64,000 bases of DNA from Bacteroidales bacterium UBA5326 (GCA_002408205.1 DHQY01000009.1:1-64000); one strand, 5' to 3'; numbered from the stretch's first letter, positions 1 through 9,260 are shown. Program-made: numbers and translations. Notes: generated by a model from the sequence alone, not told the origin.

Positions 1-28
1 TTTTTTCTTTGGACACTAGTGTTGCCAT
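1..28 (-). CDS. possible 5' end of a leftward gene cut by the window edge
   Basis: An ATG on the minus strand at 28 opens a frame reading MATLVSKEK before the window ends. A TATATTTG box (positions 73-66 read leftward) lies 37 nt upstream, a fitting distance for a Bacteroidota promoter. The nine residues are too few to name a family. The call rests only on the promoter-plus-ATG arrangement. Confidence 0.35.
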
Positions 29-65
29 ATATATTTTTTTAGATGTTATCTTCAAAATTATTATA

Positions 66-73
66 CAAATATA
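66..73 (-). promoter_or_regulatory. candidate -7 box TATATTTG for a leftward gene
   Basis: The minus strand reads TATATTTG here, matching the Bacteroidota -7 consensus TAnnTTTG. It points out of the window at the possible start codon at 28. No clear -33 TTTG element is visible upstream. Confidence 0.4.
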
Positions 74-91
74 AAATTATTCCTTAACAAA

Positions 92-1648
92 CTAAAACAG
101 CATTAAAGCTTGTTCCAGCTGTCCATCATTTCTTATCATATTCCTCAAACGTCCTGCCTGAAAGAAATAGCGGCAACAGATCTCTTCTTCCAGCAATGAC
201 TGAATTTCTGCCCTGTAATGCTTCAGGTCGGTTTCTTTATCTGTCAGCAGCCTTTTGTGCAACCCGGCAAATTCTTCTGCCAGGAGATCTTCATATCCCT
301 CAGCCTTGGCTGTTTTATTGAAATTATCCAGCTGGATCTCGGTAGCGCTGCGGTCATCAAACTCTTTGGCTGCTGTCACTTTTATAAAATCTTCATATTC
401 TTCCGGAGTAAGAGAGAAAGAATCCGGAGAATTTATGGTATCGTGGTTTTTATAATACAGAACAGAGTATTCATGAATATAATCCCTGACCACCAGCTCC
501 ATAGCCATTCGACTGAACAGCGGGATGCTCACCTCGATATCGGGCATAATACCTCCGTCACGTGTTGCACCGGGTGTACCATCTTCATTTCGGTTTGAAT
601 AATCGAGGGCCTGAACGCATCGTCCGCTGGGGATATAATATTTGGCCGTGGTTATCTTTAGGTTGGCATTATAACTTAACGGTCTTATGGTTTGAACGAG
701 GCCTTTCCCGAACGTCCTTTGGCCTACCAGCGTGCCTCTTTTCAGGTCCTGAATAGCTCCCGCCACAATTTCCGAAGACGAGGCGGAGCCGTTGTTGACA
801 AGTACTACCAGAGGCGTTTTGGTGTCAAGTGGTTCCTCCTTCGTATAATAAGATACGTCAAACCTTTCTATACGGCCTTTTGCAGAAACCACCATGGTGT
901 GTTTTGGCAAAAAAACTGAAAGCAACTGGACGGCTTCGTCCATTAAACCGCCTCCGTTCCCCCTGAGATCCAGCACTATACCTTTTACATTGTATTGTTT
1001 TTTCATGGACTGCAACGTCTTTCTTACCTCCTGGGCACCGCCCTGGGTAAAAGCAGTAACCCGAACGTAGGCAATACTGTCCTGCAGCATACAGGCAAGT
1101 CCTACATCGGAAATATGTACCCGTTCCCTTAAAACGGTACACGAAATAGTATCTTCTTTTCTCAGTTTCTTTACCAGGAATGTTACGGATGTTCCCGGCT
1201 CTCCTTTCATTTTGGCGCTGCATTCGTCGGCCGTCATATCATATACGGGCTGCCCGTCAATGGCCAGAATGATATCGCCGGCTACCAGATTGGCTTTTGC
1301 GGCCGGAGAACCGGCATACGGTTCGGACACGAGGATTCCGTCTCCGGGCCTTTTTTTAATAAGAGCACCCACTCCCCCGTAACTTCCAGTAGTCATCATT
1401 TCTATGGTTTCATTATCTTCCTCGGGTATAAATTCGGTGTACGGATCCATGGTCGAAAGCATGGCTTCAATACCTGTATACACCAGTTTATCAATAGCAA
1501 CCGAGTCTACATAGAAAAGAGAAATCTCACGCAGAACGGAGTGAAAAATATCGAGACTTTTAGATGTATCAAACGATTGAGTCTGAGCTCCTGAAAATAG
1601 TGGAAAAAACCACAGTACGGCCACAAGGGAAATAGCTTTGCGCTTCAT
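92..1648 (-). CDS. S41 family C-terminal processing peptidase
   Basis: 518-residue exported serine protease of the CtpA/Prc type. An N-terminal hydrophobic signal (MKRKAIS... to about residue 21, ending SGAQ) precedes a helical cap, a PDZ domain at roughly 85-170, and the S41 catalytic domain at roughly 185-370. The nucleophile serine lies in GSASSSE (287-293), the general-base lysine in TFGKG (312-316), and DLRGNGGG (227-234) is the usual substrate-binding loop. I chose the ATG at 1648 rather than an upstream start at 1732. The longer form would overlap the divergent rdgB start, has no signal peptide at its N terminus, and would bury the promoter. The family trims periplasmic or envelope proteins; the substrate here is unknown. 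The C-terminal 150 residues are helical and acidic, as in Bacteroidota homologues. Confidence 0.92.
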   Translation of the reverse strand: MKRKAISLVAVLWFFPLFSGAQTQSFDTSKSLDIFHSVLREISLFYVDSVAIDKLVYTGIEAMLSTMDPYTEFIPEEDNETIEMMTTGSYGGVGALIKKRPGDGILVSEPYAGSPAAKANLVAGDIILAIDGQPVYDMTADECSAKMKGEPGTSVTFLVKKLRKEDTISCTVLRERVHISDVGLACMLQDSIAYVRVTAFTQGGAQEVRKTLQSMKKQYNVKGIVLDLRGNGGGLMDEAVQLLSVFLPKHTMVVSAKGRIERFDVSYYTKEEPLDTKTPLVVLVNNGSASSSEIVAGAIQDLKRGTLVGQRTFGKGLVQTIRPLSYNANLKITTAKYYIPSGRCVQALDYSNRNEDGTPGATRDGGIMPDIEVSIPLFSRMAMELVVRDYIHEYSVLYYKNHDTINSPDSFSLTPEEYEDFIKVTAAKEFDDRSATEIQLDNFNKTAKAEGYEDLLAEEFAGLHKRLLTDKETDLKHYRAEIQSLLEEEICCRYFFQAGRLRNMIRNDGQLEQALMLF

Positions 1649-1670
1649 TATTAACAAGGTATTAATCTTA

Positions 1671-1699
1671 CAAAAGTAGTACAATTCTTCATATCTTTG
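1671..1699. promoter_or_regulatory. divergent promoter pair, S41 peptidase / rdgB
   Basis: The minus strand carries TACTTTTG at 1678-1671 and the plus strand TATCTTTG at 1692-1699. Both match TAnnTTTG. Only 13 bp separate them. The rdgB ATG starts 4 nt after its box; the peptidase ATG starts 22 nt after its own. Confidence 0.65.
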
Positions 1700-1703
1700 G
1701 AGT

Positions 1704-2282
1704 ATGGAACTTATATTCGCCACCGCAAACATTCATAAATGCAGAGAAGCCCAGGCCATACTCGGTTCTTCCGTATCAATTATTATGCCTTCGCAACTTC
1801 ATTTCACACAGGAAATACCCGAAACCGGAGTTACTTTAAAAGAAAATGCGCTGCAAAAGGCCTGTTTTATCTGGGAAATCTTCCGCAGACCGTGTTTTGC
1901 AGATGATACCGGCCTGGAGGTAGATGCTCTGGGTGGCGCTCCCGGTGTGTATTCCGCCCGTTATGCAGGAGAACATTGTACTCCCCGGGATAATGTGCAG
2001 AAACTGCTCCGGGAAATGGACGGCATAAACGACCGGTCGGCACGCTTCCGCTGCGTAATTACTGTTCTTACAGGCGGTGAACCTCTTTTTTTTGAGGGAA
2101 CGGTAGAAGGTTCAATTACCCGCACTCCGGCGGGAGATAAAGGATTCGGGTACGACCCAGTTTTTGTTCCCTCGGGATATACAAAAACGTTTGCTCAACT
2201 CAACGCGGCAGAGAAGAATCGGATCTCTCACCGGGGAAGGGCGCTGGCTAATATGGCCGCAGGAATCTATCGGCTGCCATGA
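1704..2282 (+). CDS. rdgB: XTP/dITP diphosphatase (RdgB/HAM1 family)
   Basis: 192-residue house-cleaning enzyme that hydrolyses non-canonical purine triphosphates (XTP, dITP, ITP) to monophosphates, keeping them out of DNA and RNA. The N terminus MELIFATANIHK is the family signature (FATxNxxK) for triphosphate binding. FADDTGLEVDAL supplies the catalytic acidic residues, and GFGYDPVF plus the C-terminal SHRGRAL loop bind the base. Length is typical. The stop overlaps the recO start by 4 nt (ATGA), so the two are probably translationally coupled. Confidence 0.95.
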   Translation: MELIFATANIHKCREAQAILGSSVSIIMPSQLHFTQEIPETGVTLKENALQKACFIWEIFRRPCFADDTGLEVDALGGAPGVYSARYAGEHCTPRDNVQKLLREMDGINDRSARFRCVITVLTGGEPLFFEGTVEGSITRTPAGDKGFGYDPVFVPSGYTKTFAQLNAAEKNRISHRGRALANMAAGIYRLP

Positions 2283-3010
2283 CTGAATCACTTTTTTTAA
2301 TCGTGCTCAACACCAGACCGTTCAGTGAGAGTAGTCTGCTGGTATATGCCCTTACCGACAAATTCGGACGCCAGAATTACCTGATAAAGGGAATACGGAC
2401 AGCAAAGAACAAGGGACTCGCCGCTTTGTTCCATCCCCTCAGCTTAATGGAAGTTCAGGCCTGCCATAATCCAAAAAAAGAGTTGCAACAACTTAGAGAA
2501 TACAGAAAATGCATACCGCTGGAACAATTGTGTTTTGACGTGAGAAAAAGTGCACAGGCCATGTTTATCGGGGAATTGTTATATAAAACCATACGGGAAG
2601 TGGAAGCCAATCCTGTTCTGTTCAGATTCGTTTACGAATCGGTTATTGCTCTGAACGATGCACATACGAACCCATCGGACCAGCACCTGTATTTTGCCGC
2701 CTCTTTGTGCCGGTTCCTGGGTTACGCCCCCTCATGCACCGGGTACTCCCCGGGCTCAGAATATTTTCATATTGCACGGGGTGAATTTGCATCACTTCCC
2801 GACCCTGTTCCGGGAGGATTTACCCTGGAAACATCCAGAATGTTCTACCAGCTGCTCAACGGAACGCCACGCGACTCTAAGCCGCTCCTTTGCCCCGGGT
2901 CCTTACGACACCTTTTCCTTCAGCATCTTGTCAGATACTACGACTTCCATATGGACAAACCACTTAACCTGAAATCACCCGGGGTGCTCCATCAAATTTT
3001 TAATACATAG
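2279..3010 (+). CDS. recO: DNA repair protein RecO
   Basis: 243 residues. RecO works with RecR and RecF to load RecA on gapped DNA. The N-terminal OB-fold starts with the typical IVLNTRPFSESSLLVYALT pattern followed by FGRQNYLIKG. The rest is the helical RecO C-terminal domain. The four-cysteine zinc knuckle found in some RecO proteins is not clearly present (scattered cysteines only). It is coupled to rdgB by a 4-nt overlap. Identification rests on fold-level pattern and length. Confidence 0.88.
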   Translation: MTESLFLIVLNTRPFSESSLLVYALTDKFGRQNYLIKGIRTAKNKGLAALFHPLSLMEVQACHNPKKELQQLREYRKCIPLEQLCFDVRKSAQAMFIGELLYKTIREVEANPVLFRFVYESVIALNDAHTNPSDQHLYFAASLCRFLGYAPSCTGYSPGSEYFHIARGEFASLPDPVPGGFTLETSRMFYQLLNGTPRDSKPLLCPGSLRHLFLQHLVRYYDFHMDKPLNLKSPGVLHQIFNT

Positions 3011-3030
3011 CGCGTTCTGTAGTTTTTTCT

Positions 3031-3038
3031 TACATTTG
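3031..3038 (+). promoter_or_regulatory. -7 box TACATTTG for the GH3-like gene
   Basis: TACATTTG matches TAnnTTTG and ends 6 nt before the ATG at 3045. It decides the start: the nearest upstream in-frame start, a TTG at 3036, lies inside the box. The predicted transcript start nearly coincides with the ATG. Confidence 0.6.
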
Positions 3039-3044
3039 CGATCT

Positions 3045-4589
3045 ATGTCACTGATAAACACTGCCTATCTCCTTTATAACAACCGTTTGATCAAGGAACT
3101 GGACCTGTCTTCCCGACAACCCGAATTGTTCCAGGATAAGCTGTTCAAAGACCTTCTTACTCATGGACAACAAACAGCATTCGGAAAAGAATTCGGCCTG
3201 AACGAAATCTTGTCTATTTCTGATTTTCAACAACATATACCTCTCCATACTTATGACAGGCTGGAGCCTTACCTGCTCAGAAGCCTCAAAGGAGAAGACA
3301 ATGTGCTGTGGGACAAAAAGATTTATTGGTTTGCATTATCCAGCGGAACGTCTTCTGCAAAATCCAAATTTATTCCCATCAACTGGGAGAACCTGCATTA
3401 TTGTCATTATAAAGGTATGTTGACCCAGTTGTCCAGCTATGTGCGGACTTTTCCCCAATCGGGACTATTCAGGGGCCGGTCACTTACATTAGGGGGAAAC
3501 CGTCATATTGATAAAAAAGTAGACACTTCATACTATTTCGGGGACTTGTCGGCCTTCCTGCTTATTAACAAACCGCAAATAAGCCGTTCATTTACCACAC
3601 CTCCCCGGGAAATAGCCCTTATGACCGATTTTGAAGCCAAAATAGAAGCCGTAAGTGATCTCATATTAAAACAGAACGTGGTAAGTTTCTCCGGAGTACC
3701 CTCCTGGAATCTCATCCTGATGCGCAAAGTCCTGGAAAAAAGCGGGAAAGAGCACCTTCACCAGGTGTGGCCAAAAATGGAGTTATTTATGCACGGCGGG
3801 ATCAATTTTGAGCCCTACAGAAGCCAGTATAAAGAATTATTCCCTTTGGATACCATGCATTACCTGGAAACTTACAATGCTTCGGAGGGATTCTTTGCTT
3901 TTCAGACAGACCTTTCCGATGGGGGTTTACAGCTTACCGTAAATAACGGGGTGTTCTATGAATTTATCCCGCTCGATAAACTGGAACAGGCATTGACTGG
4001 TTCCTATGTGACTTTCGACACCATAGGCACCGTCAGCACAGGCAAAACTTATGCAATGGTTATTACAACCAATTCCGGATTGTGGAGATACCTTATAGGC
4101 GACACCGTTCGATTTACTTCGCTTTATCCGCATAAAATAAAAATCACAGGGCGTACAAAACTTTTCATAAACACCTTTGGGGAAGAACTGATGATAGAGA
4201 ATGCAGAAAAAGCCCTGGCTGAAACATGTGAAAAGACCGGTTCGGCGGTTAATGAGTATACTGTGGCCCCGGTATTTATGGAGGGAAACGGCAAGGGTGC
4301 TCATCAATGGCTCATTGAGTTCGAAAAAGCCCCGGAAGATACAGATCTGTTTGTACGGCTGCTCGACAGCGCTATTATGGAACATAATTCCGATTATGAA
4401 GCCAAGCGTCTTCATACAGGCACCATGGATTCCCCTCATGTAGTCATTCTGAATAAAGGCTGCTTCTATAAATGGATGGCACAGGAAAACAGACTGGGCG
4501 GTCAAAGTAAGGTTCCCCGCCTCTGGGGCACCCGCCAATATGTGGAAACACTTCTGAAAATCAACGAACAATTGAATGACCGAAAATAG
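3045..4589 (+). CDS. GH3 auxin-responsive promoter family (acyl-adenylating) protein
   Basis: 514-residue member of the GH3 family, a branch of the adenylate-forming (ANL) superfamily. Plant members conjugate amino acids to acyl acids via acyl-AMP; bacterial substrates are unknown. The P-loop-like motif SSGTSSAKSKFIP (99-111) fits ATP/AMP binding. YNASEGFFAFQ near residue 280 matches the second GH3 motif, and the C-terminal FGEELMIENAEKAL region begins the mobile lid domain. The gene overlaps the next one, a LuxE-like adenylating protein, by 14 nt. The two are almost certainly co-expressed and may act on related carboxylates. Start at 3045 chosen because the promoter box sits directly upstream. 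Confidence 0.85.
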   Translation: MSLINTAYLLYNNRLIKELDLSSRQPELFQDKLFKDLLTHGQQTAFGKEFGLNEILSISDFQQHIPLHTYDRLEPYLLRSLKGEDNVLWDKKIYWFALSSGTSSAKSKFIPINWENLHYCHYKGMLTQLSSYVRTFPQSGLFRGRSLTLGGNRHIDKKVDTSYYFGDLSAFLLINKPQISRSFTTPPREIALMTDFEAKIEAVSDLILKQNVVSFSGVPSWNLILMRKVLEKSGKEHLHQVWPKMELFMHGGINFEPYRSQYKELFPLDTMHYLETYNASEGFFAFQTDLSDGGLQLTVNNGVFYEFIPLDKLEQALTGSYVTFDTIGTVSTGKTYAMVITTNSGLWRYLIGDTVRFTSLYPHKIKITGRTKLFINTFGEELMIENAEKALAETCEKTGSAVNEYTVAPVFMEGNGKGAHQWLIEFEKAPEDTDLFVRLLDSAIMEHNSDYEAKRLHTGTMDSPHVVILNKGCFYKWMAQENRLGGQSKVPRLWGTRQYVETLLKINEQLNDRK

Positions 4590-5535
4590 TTTTGAGCAAA
4601 AAGCACTGGAGCTGTTCCGTTACCAGGCAACACATAACAGCGTATATGCCAGGTACCTCGATTTGCTTGGTATAGAACCCGGTACGGTACGGAGTGCCGC
4701 CCGGATCCCGCACCTGCCGGTAAGGTTCTTTAAATCTCACCGCGTTTACAGTGCTTCAACCCCGGAAGAGTGTGTTTTCACGAGTTCATCTACAACAGGG
4801 ATGGTCCCTTCACTTCACCATATAGCCAGCCTGGAGACATACCGCCTGAACCTCCTTTCCATATTCCGCCATTTTTACGGAGATCCGCGGGAATACACCG
4901 TCTTGGCCCTGCTTCCTTCATACCTGGAGCGTAGCGGCTCTTCACTGGTATATATGGCCGATGCGCTTATGAAAGAAAGCGCCCGTCCCGAAAACGGTTT
5001 TTTTCTTTACGATTATCCCGCTTTATTCGAAAGGCTGCAAAGTGATGCCTCCCGGGGGAATAAAACATGGCTTATCGGTGTCAGTTTTGCCCTGCTCGAT
5101 TTTGTGAAGCATTTTACGGTCCCGGCGCCCGGGCTCATTGTCGTGGAAACCGGAGGCATGAAAGGCCGGGGTATTGAGCTGAGCCGCGAGGAACTTCATA
5201 TGCGGCTGAAAGCCGGATTCCCGTTGAGCAGGATTGACAGCGAATACGGAATGACCGAACTGCTTTCGCAAGCCTATTCGGTGAAGGAAGACTATTTCTT
5301 TGATTGTCCGCCCACCATGCAGGTCAGCATCCGCAATCTTCAGGATCCGTTTACATACGAGCCGGACGGTATCCAGGGCGGAATCAATATAACAGACCTG
5401 GCCAATATCCATTCCTGTGCCTTCATAGAAACCGAGGACCTGGGCATCCGTCTTTCCAACGGAAGGTTCCGGGTCCTCGGCCGTATCCCCAACGCAGAAC
5501 GGAGGGGTTGCAATATGCTTACTGATATTTCTTGA
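4576..5535 (+). CDS. LuxE-like acyl-protein synthetase / ANL-superfamily protein
   Basis: 319 residues. It resembles the LuxE acyl-protein synthetase domain, which activates fatty acids as acyl-AMP and passes them to a cysteine. The signature FTSSSTTG (68-75) corresponds to the LuxE/ANL phosphate loop, and YGMTELLSQAY around residue 230 is the ANL A5-like motif. No LuxC or LuxD partner is present, so bioluminescence is not implied. It starts within the end of the GH3-like gene (14-nt overlap), and its 3' end overlaps the convergent DUF2723 gene by 17 nt. The physiological substrate is unknown. Confidence 0.8.
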   Translation: MTENSFEQKALELFRYQATHNSVYARYLDLLGIEPGTVRSAARIPHLPVRFFKSHRVYSASTPEECVFTSSSTTGMVPSLHHIASLETYRLNLLSIFRHFYGDPREYTVLALLPSYLERSGSSLVYMADALMKESARPENGFFLYDYPALFERLQSDASRGNKTWLIGVSFALLDFVKHFTVPAPGLIVVETGGMKGRGIELSREELHMRLKAGFPLSRIDSEYGMTELLSQAYSVKEDYFFDCPPTMQVSIRNLQDPFTYEPDGIQGGINITDLANIHSCAFIETEDLGIRLSNGRFRVLGRIPNAERRGCNMLTDIS

Positions 5536-8500
5536 AAAGCTCTTCCAGCGTATCGGTGTATTTTTTTGCCATTTCTTTGTCGCCGTTCGTATCCAATATA
5601 TCTTTCACGTGTACATAAGTACTGATAGCCGTCTCGGCGTCCGAGGAGGAAAGGAATCCGCCTTTGAACGGGCTCAGGAAATATTTAATAGCACGGTAAG
5701 ACTCATCCAGGAACTGCGTGGCCAATGCCCGCGCTTTATCGGGTTTTTCCAGGAAATAATACAACTCAATGGCTTCCATAACCCCCACTTCGTTCATCGA
5801 TGCCTGGGCCACGTAATTCAGGGGATAATACTTCATAACCTCCAGACCTTTATCGAGGACTTCCTCGGCTTTTGTATTTTCACCTTTCAGGATAAGGGCT
5901 TTAGCCACCTGGGAATGCATCTGGCGAACGGCCTGTTGAATGAGGATAAGATATGTTACATGAAAATCAAGCAACACTCCGGGTTCGTCCATACGGCCCC
6001 ATTTATACACATTCATGAGCAGGTCGTACATTTTGTCTGCATCCATTTCCGGCACATCGGCCTGCAGGTCGGGAACTTTGAAAGGCATAAGCTTATAGGC
6101 CATTCCTTCGTAACGAAGGTAGTCCTTTATACCCAAGTTCAGGTCACCGCCTTTGGATACAATATATATTGGCCTGTCCCATTGGTAATTGGCCAGCAGG
6201 TCGAGGAACATCATTTCCACTTTCAACAGAGAGTTTTTGTTCTCGGGAATATCAATGTCCATGTACTCAGGGATCCGATCTGCGTCCTGGGGTGATACAA
6301 TTCCACAGGCCAGTGCGTTCTCTTTATTCACGGGAATGCGTAATTTTCTTGCCGGCAGATAATTGAGGAATGTGCCGTCATTAAGCTGAACTTTGGCTTT
6401 GGGATTTCCCATTACATTGACCGCCTGAATGGCAGAAACACGGTCTTTGACCCGTTCATAAATAGGCAGAATATCATTTGTTCCATACAGGTACGAATCC
6501 CTGGGTATGGAAAATGTCAAAGGGGCCGATTCATAGGTACGCCACTGCATCTGGTCTATATACCAGTCTGTGCCGAGCAGCGAAGTGTTCATGATCCGCA
6601 CGTCTGTGCGCATATTTTCTACCTCCTGTGCATACCATAGAGGGAATGTATCGTTGTCGCCGTGCGTTATGAGTATGGCATTTACGTTCTTGTCACACGT
6701 GTTCAAAAAATTGAAAGCAAAATCACGGGCTACGTAACGTCCGCTCCGGTCGTGGTCGTCCCGGTTTTGCGCCAGCATCTGGAAAGGCACAAACAGGCAA
6801 AGTACAGAAACCATTACGGCGGTTAATTTTTCAGGTAACTTTTTATTCAATAAATGGTAAAGAGCCATTACCCCCAGCCCCGCCCATATGGCGAAAGCAT
6901 AGAAAGAGCCCGCGTAAGCATAATCCCGTTCCCTCGCCTGATAAGGATACTGGTTCAGATACACCACAACGGCTATTCCCGTAAGAAAAAACAGGAGGAA
7001 TGTTACCCAGGTGTTTCGCTTGTCTTTGGACATTTGGTAGAAAAGACCTAAAATACCCAGCAACAAAGGCAACATATAGTAATGGTTCTTGCCCTTGCTC
7101 CCGGAGAGCATATCGGGAGCCTCGGACTGGTCACCCAACCGGGCCCTGTCCAGAAAGCCAATCCCGCTTTCCCAGTTACCCCTTACGGGATCTCCGGGAA
7201 CTGTTCCCTGGATATCGTTTTGCCGGCCGGCAAAATTCCACATGAAGTACCGCCAGTACATATAATTGATCTGGAAGTCAAAGAAAAATACAAGATTGTC
7301 CCCGAACGAAGGCATTCGTTTTCCGGCAGAATTCATAGGCCCGTTCCCTGACACGTAGGAATCGTAGAACTTATCATGCGTCTCCCTCTTGCTCCACATC
7401 CTGGGGAAAAACATTTTGTCGCCGTCACTGAACGAGGGTATATCAGGTCCGTTTACCCGCTCATACTTTCCGTCTTTTTTTACCCACTGTCTGGCGGGAC
7501 TCCAGATATCATAGGGTGAACTGTATATTCCGTCATATATAAGCGGAGCCGATCCGTACTGCTCACGCGCAAGATAGCTGCCCAGAGCAAAAGGATTGTC
7601 GGGCTGGTTTTCATTAGTAGGCGTATTGGCACTGGAACGGATCACTACCATGGCAAATGAAGAATAACCAATAATGATTACTGCAAAGCAAAGCAGGATG
7701 GTGTTCCAAACCACTTTTCCTTTTTTGTAAGTCGCAAATATTCCCAGGAATAATAAGGCAAGCAATCCGGCCACAAAGAATAGCATTCCGGAATTGTAAG
7801 GTAGTCGGAATACGTTAACGAATAACAGGTCAAACCAACCGGATATCTTTGGCAACAAGGGGATTATCCCGTACAGGATTGTAACAAGAATGACTACGGA
7901 AACAAGGAGAGTAACCAGGGCTCCTTTCCAGGTAAAGGGATATTTCTTGTAATAATATAAAAAAACAAGCGCCGGAATAGTCAGCAGGTTCAGCAGGTGC
8001 ACCCCAATGGAAAGCCCCATGAGATAAGCAATCAGAACAATCCAGCGGTTTGCATGGGGCTTGTCGGCATTTTCCTCCCATTTAAGCATAGCCCAAAAGA
8101 CCATGGCTGTAAAAAGGGAAGACATCCCGTACACCTCGGCCTCAACAGCAGAAAACCAGGCGGTGTCAGAAAAAGAATATATAAGAGCCCCTACGGCGGC
8201 AGCTCCCCATACGGCTATGGCATTCCCGGTTGTTAACGCTTTACTCTGTGCTTCCAGAAGCCGTCTTCCCAGATGAGAAATGGTCCAGAACAGGAAAAGT
8301 ACACAGAAAGCAGAACACAAAGCGCTCATGGCGTTAATGAGCATGGCAGCCTGTGTATTGTTCCCGAAAAGTGAGAATAACCTGCCAAACAACTGGAAAG
8401 TGGGGTTCCCCGGAGGGTGACCGACTTCCAGTTTATAGGACGAGGCTATGAATTCGCCACAATCCCAGAAGCTGGCGGTTGGTTCTATGGTGGCCAGATA

Positions 8501-8572
8501 AACAATGGCCGAAATTGCAAAGACCACCCATCCTATGAGGCGGTCATATCTCTTGAATATCCTTAGTTCCAT
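5519..8572 (-). CDS. DUF2723 membrane protein, predicted GT-C O-mannosyltransferase-like
   Basis: 1017-residue polytopic membrane protein of the DUF2723 family, widespread in Bacteroidota. The first extracytoplasmic loop contains FWDCGE with Asp37 and Glu40, then GHPPGNP (51-57). This is the acidic-loop layout of GT-C glycosyltransferases such as protein O-mannosyltransferases. About a dozen hydrophobic segments fill the first 600 residues. The last 350 are soluble and end in TPR-like helices (MKYYPLNYVAQ and following). Protein O-glycosylation is known in Bacteroidota, but the role here is inferred. TACATTTG lies 4 nt upstream of the ATG. Confidence 0.88.
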   Translation of the reverse strand: MELRIFKRYDRLIGWVVFAISAIVYLATIEPTASFWDCGEFIASSYKLEVGHPPGNPTFQLFGRLFSLFGNNTQAAMLINAMSALCSAFCVLFLFWTISHLGRRLLEAQSKALTTGNAIAVWGAAAVGALIYSFSDTAWFSAVEAEVYGMSSLFTAMVFWAMLKWEENADKPHANRWIVLIAYLMGLSIGVHLLNLLTIPALVFLYYYKKYPFTWKGALVTLLVSVVILVTILYGIIPLLPKISGWFDLLFVNVFRLPYNSGMLFFVAGLLALLFLGIFATYKKGKVVWNTILLCFAVIIIGYSSFAMVVIRSSANTPTNENQPDNPFALGSYLAREQYGSAPLIYDGIYSSPYDIWSPARQWVKKDGKYERVNGPDIPSFSDGDKMFFPRMWSKRETHDKFYDSYVSGNGPMNSAGKRMPSFGDNLVFFFDFQINYMYWRYFMWNFAGRQNDIQGTVPGDPVRGNWESGIGFLDRARLGDQSEAPDMLSGSKGKNHYYMLPLLLGILGLFYQMSKDKRNTWVTFLLFFLTGIAVVVYLNQYPYQARERDYAYAGSFYAFAIWAGLGVMALYHLLNKKLPEKLTAVMVSVLCLFVPFQMLAQNRDDHDRSGRYVARDFAFNFLNTCDKNVNAILITHGDNDTFPLWYAQEVENMRTDVRIMNTSLLGTDWYIDQMQWRTYESAPLTFSIPRDSYLYGTNDILPIYERVKDRVSAIQAVNVMGNPKAKVQLNDGTFLNYLPARKLRIPVNKENALACGIVSPQDADRIPEYMDIDIPENKNSLLKVEMMFLDLLANYQWDRPIYIVSKGGDLNLGIKDYLRYEGMAYKLMPFKVPDLQADVPEMDADKMYDLLMNVYKWGRMDEPGVLLDFHVTYLILIQQAVRQMHSQVAKALILKGENTKAEEVLDKGLEVMKYYPLNYVAQASMNEVGVMEAIELYYFLEKPDKARALATQFLDESYRAIKYFLSPFKGGFLSSSDAETAISTYVHVKDILDTNGDKEMAKKYTDTLEELFKKYQ

Positions 8573-8576
8573 TCCA

Positions 8577-8604
8577 CAAATGTAGACTAAAATTTTTACC
8601 TTTA
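8577..8604. promoter_or_regulatory. divergent promoter pair, DUF2723 / DUF4271 gene
   Basis: The minus strand reads TACATTTG at 8584-8577, 4 nt before the DUF2723 ATG. The plus strand reads TACCTTTA at 8597-8604, a one-base variant of the consensus, 23 nt before the DUF4271 ATG. The boxes are 12 bp apart. Confidence 0.55.
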
Positions 8605-8627
8605 CCCCCAGTTTTATCTAAAAGATT

Positions 8628-9260
8628 ATGGATTACATAATTTTGGGGTTGATAATATGTTTTTGTCTGATAATGGGATACTCGCGGACACCTCTAATCC
8701 TGCTCATTTCGGGGTGCTTCCGTTACAATATTTCTATTGAGAACGAGGAACAGGGGGTTATCCGTTACTCACGTAATTTTCTCTGTTTTTTCATTATGGC
8801 GTTCTTCGCTCTTTTCGTAACACGCCAGACTTCGCTGCTTTCTCCACTTCCCGCACTTCTTTTGGGGATGAGCGAACCTTTCGTTTTTGTGACCTGCTTT
8901 GCTGTTCTAACGGGATATTTCATCATAAAAACAGTCCTGCTCAAGATCATCGGATGGACTATCGATGCCCCTTCGTTTATGTATTTCCTGGGTAAAACCG
9001 GACAGGATTACTTTATCCTCACGGGCCTTACGGTAATAGGCCTGTACGCCGTAATCAATCTTTTTAACAACAAGGTCCACGATCTTATTTTATCTACCGT
9101 GGTCATTACAGCAGCTATAGGTTATCTCTTATATGCCGTACGGTGTATAAGAATTTTTATTTCCGCCCGGTATTCGCTTTTCTTCTGGATTTTGTATCTT
9201 TGTACCCTTGAATTGGTGCCTTTTGCTATACTGCTTCATTTTGTTGTCCAGATAAAATAA
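8628..9260 (+). CDS. DUF4271 family membrane protein
   Basis: 210-residue integral membrane protein with about six hydrophobic segments. It matches the Bacteroidota-specific DUF4271 family, usually encoded directly upstream of hemD, as here. No catalytic motif is recognisable and the function is unknown. The stop TAA shares its last base with the hemD ATG at 9260, so the pair is translationally coupled. Confidence 0.75.
   Translation: MDYIILGLIICFCLIMGYSRTPLILLISGCFRYNISIENEEQGVIRYSRNFLCFFIMAFFALFVTRQTSLLSPLPALLLGMSEPFVFVTCFAVLTGYFIIKTVLLKIIGWTIDAPSFMYFLGKTGQDYFILTGLTVIGLYAVINLFNNKVHDLILSTVVITAAIGYLLYAVRCIRIFISARYSLFFWILYLCTLELVPFAILLHFVVQIK

Noticed and set aside
3927..4571. Long open frame antisense to the GH3-like gene (214 codons), with similar ones at 5609-6295, 31365-31997 and 33570-34292
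   Set aside because: They lie wholly opposite well-supported conserved genes, show no recognisable motifs, and have no promoter or operon context. They reflect codon usage of the sense gene.
4576..5535. Bioluminescence gene cluster suggested by the LuxE-like protein
   Set aside because: No luxCDAB genes are present; LuxE-like domains occur widely without luminescence.
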